Shown here in pieces: positions 22,619 through 33,958 of a stretch of 64,000 nucleotides of DNA; within the stretch, counting starts at the first letter, position 1; each line of letters opens with the position of its first letter. This stretch comes from Gracilaria domingensis (Eukaryota > Rhodophyta > Florideophyceae > Gracilariales > Gracilariaceae), in assembly GCA_022539475.1 (NCBI GenBank), contig VCMS01000154.1, forward strand, positions 130,211 to 194,210, written 5' to 3'. The translations under genes were made by a program, and so were the position numbers. Under the pieces are notes generated by a model that was not told the origin of the DNA, did not search any database, and worked only from the letters and a program-made list of their open reading frames with translations.

Positions 22619-24388
22619 TCAGTCACTGCGATCGATCCTTTCTCCTTCTGTGGCATCTTCTATGCTTTCTGCTTCATGCTTCCGGAGCAGGCGCGTGACG
22701 ATCATGAACACGATGTACAATACGCACGCCGCGTAAGCAAGAGCGAAGAATAAACTTAGCTTCCTAAACCGCAATGATGTCGTCCCCGTAGCATTGCATG
22801 TACGCTGACCCTTGAAGAACCTTTCCATGGTAGGAAGCAATGCCTCACCTCTTAGTTTCAGCGTAGCTAGAGACATGATCTCCGTCAAGTTTGACCCTTT
22901 TGGAAGTATCATGGCCAGTCCGTCCCGAAAAATGCTTTTGTCGCTGAGAATATATTGCCCGCAGTACTTCACGTTAACGAAAGAATTAGCCGTAGAATCC
23001 AAGAGCATGGCATACTTGCATGAGCCGTTCTCCAAACGTTTGTACATATCCTCGTAGGACCCAATCCATGGTCGTCTGCCTGTATGGCAAGCACTTTCGA
23101 GGGGCGAGTAAATGGTTAGCAGCTGTCTCGGGCTTGCTTTCTCTCAGAAAGAGGAAATGAATGCCGTACCTTCCGCCAGCAATGGAACGGTTCCAAAACA
23201 ACTCCAATGCCCCTCCTCCAGGCAAACACAAATCTTCGGGTGGAATTCGACAGTTCCTAAAGTCCTCTGCCGATTGGAACTGTGACACAATGTTTTCCTG
23301 CACCAAAGATGCGCTACAAGCCATTAAGGTATCTTGGTTAGCAGAAGTTGAAGAGCTCTGTGTCGTACGGTAAACTACTTACGTCATACTAGCTTCATAG
23401 GCCAAAACCAAAATGAGTCCTATCGTGCCAAGCATCAAATGAAGGATCGATCGATAAATGCCATGTCTGCTCTGTTCTTCATCGGCTTCGGGCTGAGTGA
23501 TGATTGCACCAACTGGTGTCGGAATCGAAACGTATGAAGAATACAAGTTGGTTAGCATGCGAAGGTTTTACTTCTGCGTGTTCAGATATTCAAGGGATAA
23601 ACACTTACAGACACTCAATAATGCTCGAGGAAACCTGTAGCAGAACGGATTCCTCTTGAGAAAGCGGATGACTCGAAGTAAACCGAGGTTCGTTCTCCGC
23701 ACAGAAACTTCAGGACGTGGTATATATCGAGAGTCAAGCAATTTGCATAGAGAGAACAGCAGTATCAGCCCAATAATGAACATCCATGATTTCAAATCGA
23801 AAGCAGTAAGGAAGAACAGAACGTTTTCTTCGGTGTTGGATATTGAGTTGTGGAAGATTATTCGATAACCTTCAATTACGAAGGGTGGAAGAAAATCAAC
23901 TCGTGCATAGCGTTCATATGTAGAGAACCAACCACTGACCCCAATGTCGCAAACACATTGGGAATCATTTCTGATTGCGCCATTCTCCGAGCACATGTGC
24001 ATCATATCGATAAAACTGTTAAAGCCTGTAGTGCTTCCGTTCGAGTATGCCAAGACTGAGAAGCATTTCCACCCAAGAAGTCCTTGCATCTCCCGCAAAT
24101 AATCGGCCACCATGCCACCAATACCTCCCTACTCGATCTCTCAATGCGAAAAAAACGGTTTGCGAAATTGTGAGACATATTATCAACGTTCCCTGTAGGG
24201 AATCCACGCGCAACGACAACGTGGTTCTAACGTACAGTAGAGTATTCTCTCTCGTTGAAGAGCGTTATGGGTGGTTCTTGAACTATGCAGCAACGAAGAG
24301 ACGTTTGTCTCAAAGCTCCGAGAAGCGTATCGGCCATGAGTTTGGGCATCAGAACACATATTGAAATCACTTGTATCCACACTTTCAT
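22619..24388 (-). CDS. Ionotropic glutamate receptor-like channel, copy 2 (5 exons)
   Basis: Exons: 24388-24236, 24128-23609, 23512-23383, 23313-23170 and 23075-22619; they sum to 1404 bases, or 467 residues. Exons 1, 3 and 4 have the same lengths (153, 130, 144) as in copy 1. Order: signal peptide, S1 (CCIVQEPPITLFNEREY; GWFSTYERYARVDFLPPF, residues about 118-135), M1 (about 165-183), pore-loop-like RFPRALLSVFGAIITQ, M3 (about 247-267, LAYEASMTASLVQE), S2 (YAMLLDSTANSF near 342; two Cys expected to form the conserved S2 disulfide), and M4 (LSLFFALAYAACVLYIVFMI). The tail is shorter than in copy 1. Asp in LLDST is the residue type of NMDA receptors, whereas AMPA receptors have Glu. The protein lacks the amino-terminal domain. 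Same orientation as copy 1, about 470 bases upstream of it, so a tandem duplication is clear. Confidence 0.87.
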
Positions 24389-26226
24389 ATTAGGCTTGCG
24401 ATCCAAATATTAGACATGAGCAAAGAGCAAAGTCTTAGCTCGATATCAGTAATCTCAGGCATGGCTTTGACTTAAAAGAGTAGCCGCCCCAACATGGCTT
24501 ACTGAAAACTTACCTCAGTCTAAGTTGGCAGACTGTGGAAGAACTAAGCCGGGTATATCGCCCACTCAGAAGACAACGAGGATACATGCAGATTCATCCC
24601 TTGCCGCCCGATTTCCGAGGCAGGAAGAAGAGTGTTTGCACTTACCGTTTGAACTTGGGGTGGAGACATATTTTTGACCTGCACTTGGAGACTCCACCTA
24701 CAAGAAATTGGTTTAGGCCCAAAGCTTGACCTTGACATAATCTTCTGAAAGACAAGCGCTCGGCTAGAGAAAACTGGCTACGGTATGGTGTACCCTCGTA
24801 CGTAACGCAGCCGATATACCCCTTTAGATCTAAATTCATTGGTTCGGTTGCATAAAATTTACAAATACAACTGTATGTATGTAAAGCATATTGTGCTCTA
24901 CATACAGGTATATACAGTTGTATTTGTGTAACTATATTACTTAATGGTATTCGAAGCTCATCAGATATCTAAAACAGTTAACCCTCTCTCTCACACGCAA
25001 TTTGCTACATCTAATGCATGCTCATTGAAATTGTAGTTGTTTTTGAGTAAATTGCAAATGCTTGCCGACGCACAATGAACAGCCGCCTTAATCTATAACT
25101 TTATGGATACCAAGTTGGTATTACCAACTAATCAAGAGGTACCGTCAAACTGTGACGAGTTCACTTTTTCTTTTACGCTTACATATAACAGATTCCTTTT
25201 CAACGGTTGGAGTCAGTTGCATAAAAAGTATAACATACTGCATATTACGCAGTCAACAAAGTTTGGTACTGAACAAACTACTAAGTAACAATAACAATCT
25301 ATAGCTGAGTATGATGCCAGAACAAAGGAGTTAGAACGCAATTGCGTTAAAACAAGCGTTTTTGCCAAGAGTTGGGTACAGTTGCTGTCCTAGGCGTTTT
25401 CTCAGTAGTCAGAAATAGACTGGTACAGCGTTGGGTACAGAAAACAAACGTCTCATCTGGCACATTGCGACCTTTTTGCACTATGTCTAGCAAACTTAAA
25501 CCCAAACCCAATTGTACTCTGATATATTTCCGTTCTGATTCCCTACGTTTTTTAGCCGGAACGACATACGTTGCTGAGATATGTTCTCATAATTCGTTTT
25601 CCTAATTGTGGACATTGTGTTTGACCCAACGACTCGGGTGTTCACAAAACTTGGGAAGACAGTCAAAATGCTCAATAGTACCGGCCTAAAGAGCAATAGA
25701 TATGCGACATAGCTCAGCTGCCCACAGAACCAGACTAATAAGAAAAAAAATTTGCAGCACAAATCAAGCAGAGGAAACAATCGAACGAAGATATCGCTTG
25801 GCCTCTGGTGCCAAACGCCAGCATAACCACAATATGCAAAGCCAAACTATAAGCCTTACAAGGGCTGCTAGCAAAAGAATATAATGGACAACACTAGAGC
25901 GAATGAACTTGTATTCAAAGTCCCGAGGAACTTAATAACTAAAGAGGCGACCCAAAGAGACCCAAAGCAATTCATAATATTTTTCACGTGTTTCTGAGGG
26001 AGAACAAGACGTAGAGGTGGTTGAACTCTGCCCATGACCCAAATTGAGGGCGCCAAGAAGCACTTTCTGTTGTTGCAAAAGGTTAGTGTCTAAGCGTGGC
26101 AGTCTGCGCTAAGGAAAAATGGTTGATGCCAAAGGAGGAGTAATGAGTGCTGTCAAAGACGAAAGAGATTAAAAAGAGAAAAAAATTAGTTTCATTTGTC
26201 GTCATGGTACAAACGGTATTCGACAC
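24389..26226. other. Intergenic stretch, no supported gene
   Basis: Only short frames without domain features occur. The stretch contains the foldback at 24861-24927 and AT-rich DNA. Confidence 0.4.
24861..24927. repeat. Imperfect foldback
   Basis: ACAAATACAACTGTAT at 24861 is the exact reverse complement of the end of the block at 24912-24927. A second inner stem (GTAAAGCA with TGCTCTAC) closes the hairpin, and the right arm carries a few extra bases. Confidence 0.75.
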
Positions 26227-26784
26227 TGGGAAATGCGGGAAATCCTGCAATTTGACACTTACTTGCCACTGTAAATGTCACACGTACGTGACAAGCCATG
26301 GCCATTTCCTATGTGATGGCGTGTTTATGTCGGCTTGTACCCTCGGTAATATACATCGCCTTCAACGAGACATTTTATGGCTCAATATGAGCGTCATATG
26401 GCTCAAATTGATCGTCACGGTGTGACCGTTCCAATCTTAGTGGAATGACACGGTTTCCAGTTGTCCAGCATATGGCAAGATGAATGAGGCCGTAGTGTTT
26501 CGTTGGCAAATAGTATTGTACTTGCGGCTGTGGAGTAGCCAATAATTTCGGTTCTGCGGCTCTTGTAGCAGCCAATCAGATTTTGTCTGCGGCCGCTACA
26601 GTTTCTCCCTTTGAGCCAATCAGATCACTCTTGCGGCCTCTACAATTTCCTCTGTTGGCCGCTGTGTGTTTAAAGTAAAGCTGGTCACTGTATGGCTGTA
26701 TGACACTTTCAAATGACTGTCGAAGCGCAATTCAGCAAATTCACACAGTTTGAAATTATGTTTTGTGCTTTACGAATGTTCCCA
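26227..26784. mobile_element. MITE-like element A (TGGGAA termini)
   Basis: The right end reads CGAATGTTCCCA. Read inward from there, about 85 bases closely match the left end of element B at 27749, including the shared GTGAATTTGCTGAATTGCGC. The left boundary, TGGGAAATGCGGG at 26227, is less sure. The interior holds repeated CCAATCAGAT and GCGGC motifs. No coding capacity and no clear target duplication are seen. Confidence 0.4.
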
Positions 26785-26910
26785 TTGACCGAATACTTTA
26801 GCAGAACTACTAGTCATCATCCTATTTGTTTCTAATTTTTAGAGCTTTGTAACTAGTCGATATGCCATTTTTGTTGACTAGTGTGACCACTCAATTTACT
26901 ATTTTGATAG

Positions 26911-27429
26911 TGGGAGCATCCTGAAGCCGCAAAAACGCAATTTGGTCGACGCGCAAAGTCACGATTTGATCGCACAGCGTGACTTTGCGCTTGCGTTTGA
27001 GCAGAACTCGGTAAGCGTGCTCGCCTCGCTGACCGAGTTTTGCTCCCGTCACAAACACGCAATTTCTGAGCGCGTGCTCTTCCGAAATGAATACAAGTCG
27101 GCTGCTTTCGCTGCGCGTTTTCTTTTCGGCGCATTCACCTTGTTGCGCGTTTCTCTCGCTGCGCGTTGGGTTCAAGATGGACGACGCTCACCGTCTCCAT
27201 CCTGAACCAAACAAAACACTTGTGTGTTGAACCGCAAGCACCCCTCAGGCCTAGCGCACTAGGTACGAGAGGAATGCGTTTTGAATAAATGACTGAAAAG
27301 AACTCTTCAAATGACTCTTTATTTGCGATGGAGGTTTACGTTTTTGTGATTTCAGAAAGGCTTATGCCATGGAAATACACAAACGCACACAATGCGATTT
27401 TGTGCGTTTGGTGTTTCAGGATGCTCCCA
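26911..27429. mobile_element. MITE-like element C (TGGGAGCATCC termini)
   Basis: A perfect 15-bp inverted repeat, TGGGAGCATCCTGAA at 26911-26925 and its complement at 27415-27429, bounds the element. Both ends continue with a CAAAACGCA-like motif. The GC-rich interior repeats GCGTGACTTTGCGC-type inverted motifs. Non-coding; superfamily not assigned and no clear target duplication. Confidence 0.55.
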
Positions 27430-27446
27430 GTGACAAATACGTCGCT

Positions 27447-27543
27447 GATTGAAAGTCAGAACAAAATAGTAGATAATCTAGAAAAAGACAGTGTTACACT
27501 GTCTTTTTCTAGATTATCTATTATTTTGTTCTGACTTTCAATC
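27447..27543. repeat. Near-perfect foldback, 47-bp arms
   Basis: The arms from 27447 (GATTGAAAGTCAGAACAAAA) and ending at 27543 are reverse complements with one mismatch and a 3-base loop (TTA). This is the longest short-loop palindrome in the window. Confidence 0.9.
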
Positions 27544-27748
27544 TCTGCATTTCCCCACACTCAAAATCGTTCTCTAGAGTAGCCCTCTCAATGTCGCCTG
27601 ACTGGTGAAAACAAATCTTCTTATCGGTGAGTACTGAGCTGTTCACGCGTAGCTCTTCTCAGACAATTTGAAAAATCTATTTGATGGAGTCTGCAGGTTT
27701 GTTTATCCATGCATTGGTCAACACTATTTTGCGCAATAAGAATATAAC

Positions 27749-28243
27749 TGGGAACATTCGAAAAACACAAACCACAATTTGCTTTTATGTGAATTTGCTG
27801 AATTGCGCTTCGACGTCATTCGAAAACTGCTGCACAGTCTGAGTGCAAAATGAGACAACCTCTCTTGACTCTTCTAAGGTAGAGACTATTCATACCATTC
27901 CTGGCTTCAAATCCTTTATTCCCATGGTGCAACAATGATGACAAGAATTTGAAAGGGCAAAAGGTTTTGCTGTGAAAGTACGCGCTTGGAGAAGGTGAGC
28001 ATTGGCAGCGGAGTTCATGGCACGATGGGAACTTGTGCGGTCCCCTTCAGTGCCAAACGAAACCACGCATTCGTTTTTGGAGAGAAGTCTGACATAAAAT
28101 GCTCATTTGTTCAGAGCTGAAGGCAGCTTCGTCGGTGCTCGAACGGAGAGCAAAACGGACGCGCAATGTCACGTCCGGCATCAAAACGTGACGTTTTGCT
28201 TCGCGCAAAATGTGTTTTTACCATTTTCGAATGTTCCCACTCT
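27749..28243. mobile_element. MITE-like element B (TGGGAACATTCG termini)
   Basis: TGGGAACATTCGAAAA at 27749 is repeated inverted at the right end (TTTTCGAATGTTCCCA, ending near 28243). Both ends also share an ACACA...TTTGC continuation. The outer 85 bases of the left end match element A read from its right end. Non-coding. Confidence 0.55.
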
Positions 28244-28446
28244 GCGATGGTGCGAAGAAAAATATGTTCTGAAGTTCGCATCGCTATTCAAGGAACGAAT
28301 GCCATCATTCAACTTCGTAAGTCCAGGACTGACACCCTCAAGCTTCACGTTCTTTTTGTCTGTGGTCTGCTTGCAACGCTCACTTCGTTTCAGTTCTCTG
28401 TCGCACTGTGAACTTCGATGAAATCAGAAGTGATTCGATGATAACA

Positions 28447-28477
28447 GTGTGTAAGACTATGTCGTTGTCTTACACAC
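28447..28477. repeat. Short foldback
   Basis: GTGTGTAAGAC at 28447 pairs perfectly with GTCTTACACAC ending at 28477, with a 9-base loop. Confidence 0.7.
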
Positions 28478-28524
28478 GTTGAGCACATGCCGCACAAATT
28501 ATGTCAAAAATGTACGGTAGTCGA

Positions 28525-28575
28525 TGACGTACGGCAGTGACAACAAAGAATTGTTGTCACTGGGGCAGTACGTCA
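28525..28575. repeat. Foldback with TGACGTAC ends
   Basis: TGACGTAC at 28525 and GTACGTCA ending at 28575 frame an inner perfect stem (AGTGACAACAA with TTGTTGTCACT, loop AGAA). A few unpaired bases separate the two stems. Confidence 0.75.
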
Positions 28576-29167
28576 CCCGACCTGTGCGAAACGTAGAACG
28601 AGGAGTAAGTTCCCAGGAAGAGGAAACATTGATTTGGCTGAAACAGTGCCAAATGGCACCAATCAAGCCCCCGTTCATGTTTTCAGCTTTTCATACATGA
28701 CGAATCTTGGAAATCTTATAATCTTCACCGACCGGGGACACGTTAACCGACAGGGAATCTCTGAAACAATACCTGTTTTGCGTACACGTACCTTTGCACC
28801 TGGATGCATATCACATGCAGAATATGATGTGTATGATATGTTTCAGAACAACAAAGGTAACTTTTTATCGTATCAGATTTTCCGTCAATCCCTGCTTCTC
28901 AAACAACATCGCATTGCTTACGATGTATCACGTTAATTAGTTACATACTCACCCATCAGGATTGACCTTTATCGAGTACCTTCAGCAGACACGAAGCGTC
29001 GGTGAACTCTGATCAAAGCTCAATACAAAGCCTTTGATCAGACAAGTCCACCACTCGCCCATAGATTGATATATAATGTTGTCTCTCTGTTGAAGAACGA
29101 GGTCTGTGCAGACACAAATTGTCCTCCATCTTAACAACTCAATCCGGTCGATTCTCAACCATATTCT

Positions 29168-29914
29168 ATGCCACCAACCATAGCGAATCCCGCACCACTC
29201 GGACTTTTCGGGTTTGCCACTGCGTGTACTATCAATGCCGTTGCCAAATTATCCAACAGTCAAGGTTCAAGCTCACATTTCCTGGCCGGCGTAGCCTTCT
29301 TCGGCGGTGGCGGAGCTCAGATACTGGCGTCAACCTTGCAATTCTTCCGGAACGAGTCCCATAGCGCTCTTGTTTTCGCTGTTTTTGGCTTCCATTGGTG
29401 GAATACCGCTCTTTGGTATCTGCTTCTTTCTCGAAACCCGAGTATGGCTCACACAGTTCCTTCCCATGTTCGGGCCGCTTATCCAGCCGTTTTGGCCGTT
29501 CTCACATTCATTCTATGGCTACCAACTTTTCGGACGACTTTCCTTTCCGCGGCCACGCTCGGACTTGTTGTGATCGCCTTCTTGTTTGATGTTCCCGCAC
29601 AGTTGGGGGCGAAGGGTTTCGTTAAGGCATCATGTGCGTGCGCGCTCTGTGCTTCCGCCCTAGCTATTTATGGAGCTGCGATGCTAGTCGTCAACTCAAC
29701 GTGGGATCGGGATGTTCTTCCACGCTTTGCTGTGCCCGAAAGAAAAGAGAAGAGTGGAAAAGAAGGTTTGCCTACCGATTTCTTCCTCCGGTTGTTCGAG
29801 GCATATCTGTTTTCGCAACAGAGATCCTTCCACATGCATCCAGTTCTGTTAAAGAATAGCCACGAAGATTTGTGTAGATCTCAGCTCGTTCATAGCAACT
29901 GTGATTGTCCCTAG
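29168..29914 (+). CDS. GPR1/FUN34/YaaH-family acetate/succinate transporter
   Basis: The 248-residue protein starts at an ATG in the context TTCTATGCC. The family signature NPAPLGLFGFATACTI is at residues 7-22. About six hydrophobic helices follow, including the FAVFGFHWWNTALWYLLL segment (family F-x-x-F-G-x-x-W) near residues 76-93. Members are membrane proteins that carry acetate, succinate or ammonia; the substrate here is not determined. The last 60 residues after FAVPERKEKSG are a hydrophilic tail that is longer than usual. It is a single exon, and its neighbours are unrelated. Confidence 0.85.
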   Translation: MPPTIANPAPLGLFGFATACTINAVAKLSNSQGSSSHFLAGVAFFGGGGAQILASTLQFFRNESHSALVFAVFGFHWWNTALWYLLLSRNPSMAHTVPSHVRAAYPAVLAVLTFILWLPTFRTTFLSAATLGLVVIAFLFDVPAQLGAKGFVKASCACALCASALAIYGAAMLVVNSTWDRDVLPRFAVPERKEKSGKEGLPTDFFLRLFEAYLFSQQRSFHMHPVLLKNSHEDLCRSQLVHSNCDCP

Positions 29915-30440
29915 GTTTGTCCCAATTGCAAACCGAAAATACGCCCCTCAGGCCTCAGAAAAGTGCGTGCTGAGACGGCCACGAGTGTAAAATTTGGAAG
30001 GGATGGAGTCAGTGCTTGCCTAAACCTGACAAGCAAGCTGGTCATGAATCGAGATTCATAGACTACGATCTACGACTGTTATCTTGGATAACGTTATATA
30101 CCTCTGCAACTGAAATGCCACCGACGACAGTGCAGCATTGTGGCTATCAATGGTAGTTTTGCACAAATGCCGCTTATTTTTCCTGTTCCGACATCGACAG
30201 CAAGTAGACTCATCGTGAGAATGGCTCAAAGAATGTGTACAAGGAATCCTCCATAGATCCCTTGCATACAGTAGTAAGCCTTCGAAACGCTTTCTTTGAT
30301 CAAAAAGCTGCGATACGGTTGTGATATCTACACTTTCCTAGATAGGCACGGTTTTACTTCTTCGATAGGTATTCACTGCCTATAAACCGGAAAAATAGAG
30401 AATTGTGGAAGAACAGCGAGACAAATATCAGACACAGAAG

Positions 30441-31508
30441 CTATTGAGCCCGTTCGTTTTCTCTAATCGATATAACTATCTTCCCATGACCCCTCCTTGC
30501 AATCATCTTATCAAATGCATCGCGAACCCCCTGTGTGGTGAAGCTATGCGGAGATTCAGGGTCGATTACAACCTTGATCTCATCTGCTTCTACAATATCC
30601 AACAAGCGACGGTTTGAATCCCCTCGCGGCGCGGGAAACATCATCGTGTATATTGGCGACGATCGATTGCATCTGCTGCCAATTAGTCTGCCAATAACGG
30701 GCATGAACCAAGACAGTAACTGCCAACAATGGTGTATTTCTATATGCCACTCATTCACAACAACGGCCAAGAAGCGGCCACCCTCTGGGCCCGATTTGAT
30801 CAAGTTGAGCTCTCGCACTTTTCTCCAGGCCGAAAAACCTTCCGCACAATCGATCACAACGTCAAATGGTTGTTCCGTTACTTCCGGGGCTTTCCACCAA
30901 TCGACTTCACGATAGTTAATGACATGGTCTGCACCGAGCTGTGTGCAGAGTTCCTTATCAGTTGAAGTTGTTACTATTTGCGATACCTTTGCCCTACGAA
31001 GAAGTTGAAGAAGAGAAGTGCCAACACCTCCGCTTCCACCCAAAACGAGAACACGGTCTCCACTCTTCACTTGAGCGTCCTCAACTGCGAGCAGAGCATT
31101 CGAAGAACTGTCAATGACGGCAGCAGCCTCAACGAAGGAGATATTTTTAGGTTTGCGGTAGACAAACTTGACGTGAACCACAGCGCGCTCAGCCAAAGCA
31201 CCGATGCCGTAAACGTCCCAGGTAGCAACGACTTCATCTGCCTCGTGGAAGTTAGTGACTCCTTCGCCTACTTGCTCAACGACTCCAGATAAATCTCCGC
31301 CGGGAATGTACGGCCAGCGGTTCTTGGGTGGCTTTTTAATCAGATCGCCTGCACCGGTGAGCATACGATAGTCGCTTGGGCTGAGCGACACGGCGTGCAC
31401 GCGGATCAGAACATGGTTTTTTGGTGGCGGCAACGGTGGTTCGACATCGTCGGAGACGGAAAGGACATCAACGGGGTTGCCGAAAGCGCTCACCTGGGCG
31501 GCCTTCAT
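30441..31508 (-). CDS. Zinc-independent MDR oxidoreductase (quinone oxidoreductase-like)
   Basis: A single-exon frame of 355 residues. The GroES-like N-terminal half shows HVLIRVHAVSLSPSDYRMLT and PYIPGGDLSGVVEQVGEGV, typical of medium-chain dehydrogenases. The Rossmann half has the NAD(P)-binding GGSGGVG near residues 157-163 and ADHVINYREVDW. The Cys ligands of a structural zinc are absent, as in quinone oxidoreductase and RTN4IP1-like members. It would reduce a quinone or unsaturated carbonyl with NADPH; the substrate is unknown. The tail contains a Trp-rich stretch (HHCWQLLSWFMPVIGRLIG) seen in some algal and fungal relatives. Confidence 0.88.
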   Translation of the reverse strand: MKAAQVSAFGNPVDVLSVSDDVEPPLPPPKNHVLIRVHAVSLSPSDYRMLTGAGDLIKKPPKNRWPYIPGGDLSGVVEQVGEGVTNFHEADEVVATWDVYGIGALAERAVVHVKFVYRKPKNISFVEAAAVIDSSSNALLAVEDAQVKSGDRVLVLGGSGGVGTSLLQLLRRAKVSQIVTTSTDKELCTQLGADHVINYREVDWWKAPEVTEQPFDVVIDCAEGFSAWRKVRELNLIKSGPEGGRFLAVVVNEWHIEIHHCWQLLSWFMPVIGRLIGSRCNRSSPIYTMMFPAPRGDSNRRLLDIVEADEIKVVIDPESPHSFTTQGVRDAFDKMIARRGHGKIVISIRENERAQ

Positions 31509-32547
31509 GATGGCGTGCTGTTACGCGTTGAACTGAGCTGCGGAGAGTTTTGTAGCTCGTGAAATCGAGCTTCTGTGATTGTGGCCGTTGAAGGGGTGAT
31601 AGTGCGGAGAGACGATTTTAAGAAGACGGAAGGCAAACGCATCGCGAAGAAGGCGGGATCACTACGCGCGAAGAATGGCGCCTGCACGTCCATGAGCGCG
31701 GCGCATGTCGAGGCCATGTCGAGGCCATGCGCCCGGTCTCGTTCGACCCGCGGCCGGAGCAAAGACGGTTAGGGTAGAGCCAAAATGGCGAGCATCTATT
31801 GGTGGATTCGTTACGTAAACACAAGCACATAGCCAATGGTTGAAGGTGGACTGGGGTTGCAGCGTGCAGAAGGGTATCTTTCCATATATAAGGGTAGCCA
31901 ATACGGAACCGTATACGGTTGGCAGAATTGCCAATCAAAATTTTGATCGTATGCGCGTGGACAACGAGCACACCCTATACACGAACGATTCTTGTTTTCC
32001 CCCAAAAAGTGTAAGCTCATAGGCAAAAGTTTTCGGGAACCATTTTGCATGAATGGAGACTCAAGTTTCTACTTTTGTCGCAATGCAAAACCGACTTACG
32101 TTTCGATCGAATTCAGCTCCACGTCATCATCATCTGCAGGCCAAATGCGCATTCATGCGTGGAATTGAACTATCGTATATCAAGATAGAAAATTGCAAGC
32201 AATAAGTAGCTAAGTGGGGTCCTTGCCTTTGCAACTGTGCCTGAGAATGGCGACCAATCTGCACGACCTTCAGCATGCTCATCGAAGGGAACGACTGCTA
32301 CACTCCACTTGCCCGTGAACTGCCTTGGAACATTGCTATGTCTTCCGAAGACAAACAGCTCTGTCAACTGGTAGGTGAATGACAAGCGCGCCGCAATCGT
32401 AATTTGCGGCAAGCCAAAAGTTTCTGCTGTGGGACACACAAGCATATCATCGTGTTCCTCGAATGCAAGCATTCAATCTCCAAACTTACGTCAACGTCCA
32501 GAAGAAATCTATGCTGCGCGATTGCACCCGTCGCCCCTCTCTACTTC

Positions 32548-32556
32548 TTATAAATA
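32548..32556 (+). promoter_or_regulatory. TATA-like box of the VWA-type gene
   Basis: CTTATAAATAC lies about 50 bases before the likely start codon at 32600, at a distance that would give a short leader. Confidence 0.5.
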
Positions 32557-32599
32557 CGTCCCGACAGCATCTTTCTTTGACAGAATCTGCGGTCCAAAC

Positions 32600-33958
32600 A
32601 TGCGTAGTGACTTTCACAGAATGGCATATTCAATCCCCGCACCATTCACACTTCTTTTGCTAGCCCTTCTTTCGTCAGCCTTGGCATTCGGTCCATACGG
32701 ACCCATATGTCGAGATCTAAGTATCTTCCCCTATATCTCATGCCAGTCTCCATGCGCTCCTCATTCTCAAGAAAATCTCTCAAAATGTCGGCAGAAGGCG
32801 CAGTTTGGTTGTCACTATCAAAGATGCTTCAGAACCAATCTTGAATGCTCACTGGATCCAGTAGCCGAACAGAACAACCCGTGTCCCAATGGAGAAGTTC
32901 AGGTCAGGAATGTTACCCTGCAACGTCATCGCCCAGTTGAATTCGATGTGGCTGTCAATCTGAGGGGATATACCCTTGGCGTTCTCTTGCTGATCGATGC
33001 CAGTGCACCACGTTCTCAACTTAATGCAATTAAACCAGAACTGGTTTCGTTACTAAGAAAATTGGATGGCACAGCTAAGGTTAGTGTTGCAATATATGGA
33101 GCGGAGCAAGAGTTTGATTCATCTGGTTATTCTCTCCTGGCAGCTGCCTCTGATGATATTAACCCTGCTATCCAAGCACTTGACAACATTCCGCAGAAAG
33201 CAGAAGGTCCACGCACAACGCTGACTGCTTTGACATCTCTAACAACTGGCAGTTTCTACATCGGTGGTTTCAAAGGAGTCACTATCCTTATTGGTAATGC
33301 ACCTGGAAGGGAACCTGAATGTAGTTTTGGAATAGATCGTGTTCAAACTGCATATGATATGTTCACCCCTTATACTGGAATGGTGGTATTGCCTGTGAGT
33401 TTAGGAACGCCTGGTTTAGATGCAGCTCTCCCTGCACCTGATGTCGCAACACCTGAACGGTGTTCCAATATGTTTATCGAACCACATTCAGTCGCTGAAG
33501 GGCAAGCTAGCTATCTTGCTGCCCAGACTCAGGGCGAGGTAATCGAAATTATTACCGCCGACGAGATATTCCAAGCAATAGACCGTGCTCGAAGAACGCC
33601 AGGTACGACACATCAAAACCCGCCGGGAAGCACAATAAGTGTCAGTACGGCCAGATTTCCTTCTCATGTCGGACCGTACCCTTGGTACAGCGTTCCTCCG
33701 CAGTCCCAAACATACAGCAATGGATGTGAGGAACGAGTGGCTGCGACTTTGAGGGGAGTTTCTGGATTCGTCAGTGCCCCAGCCGAGAAGAGTGGGAAAG
33801 TCAGACTTGAGCTTCCCACTGTTGCTTGCCGGAGTGGCCCATTCTCATGCGAGGTAAGAATTGTTGAGCGTGTGCAAGGGGAGGAAATGGTAAGCCACAA
33901 CAGCCACCGGGTAATGCCCGTCGTGAAGTATAATGTCATCAAAATCAATGCGTGCTAG
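32600..33958 (+). CDS. Secreted VWA-type protein with Cys-rich head
   Basis: I take ATG 32600 as the start (32621 is an alternative), about 50 bases after a TATA-like TTATAAATA at 32549. The 452-residue product has a signal peptide (PFTLLLLALLSSALAF), a head with about ten Cys (CRDLSIFPYISCQSPCAPH), and then a domain with the secondary structure of von Willebrand factor A or an integrin beta A-domain (YTLGVLLLIDASAPRSQL; GVTILIGNAPGREPEC). The MIDAS-like D-x-S of IDAS is visible. A C-terminal part with Cys pairs ends at KINAC. It is probably an extracellular matrix or adhesion protein. Single exon. Confidence 0.7.
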   Translation: MRSDFHRMAYSIPAPFTLLLLALLSSALAFGPYGPICRDLSIFPYISCQSPCAPHSQENLSKCRQKAQFGCHYQRCFRTNLECSLDPVAEQNNPCPNGEVQVRNVTLQRHRPVEFDVAVNLRGYTLGVLLLIDASAPRSQLNAIKPELVSLLRKLDGTAKVSVAIYGAEQEFDSSGYSLLAAASDDINPAIQALDNIPQKAEGPRTTLTALTSLTTGSFYIGGFKGVTILIGNAPGREPECSFGIDRVQTAYDMFTPYTGMVVLPVSLGTPGLDAALPAPDVATPERCSNMFIEPHSVAEGQASYLAAQTQGEVIEIITADEIFQAIDRARRTPGTTHQNPPGSTISVSTARFPSHVGPYPWYSVPPQSQTYSNGCEERVAATLRGVSGFVSAPAEKSGKVRLELPTVACRSGPFSCEVRIVERVQGEEMVSHNSHRVMPVVKYNVIKINAC

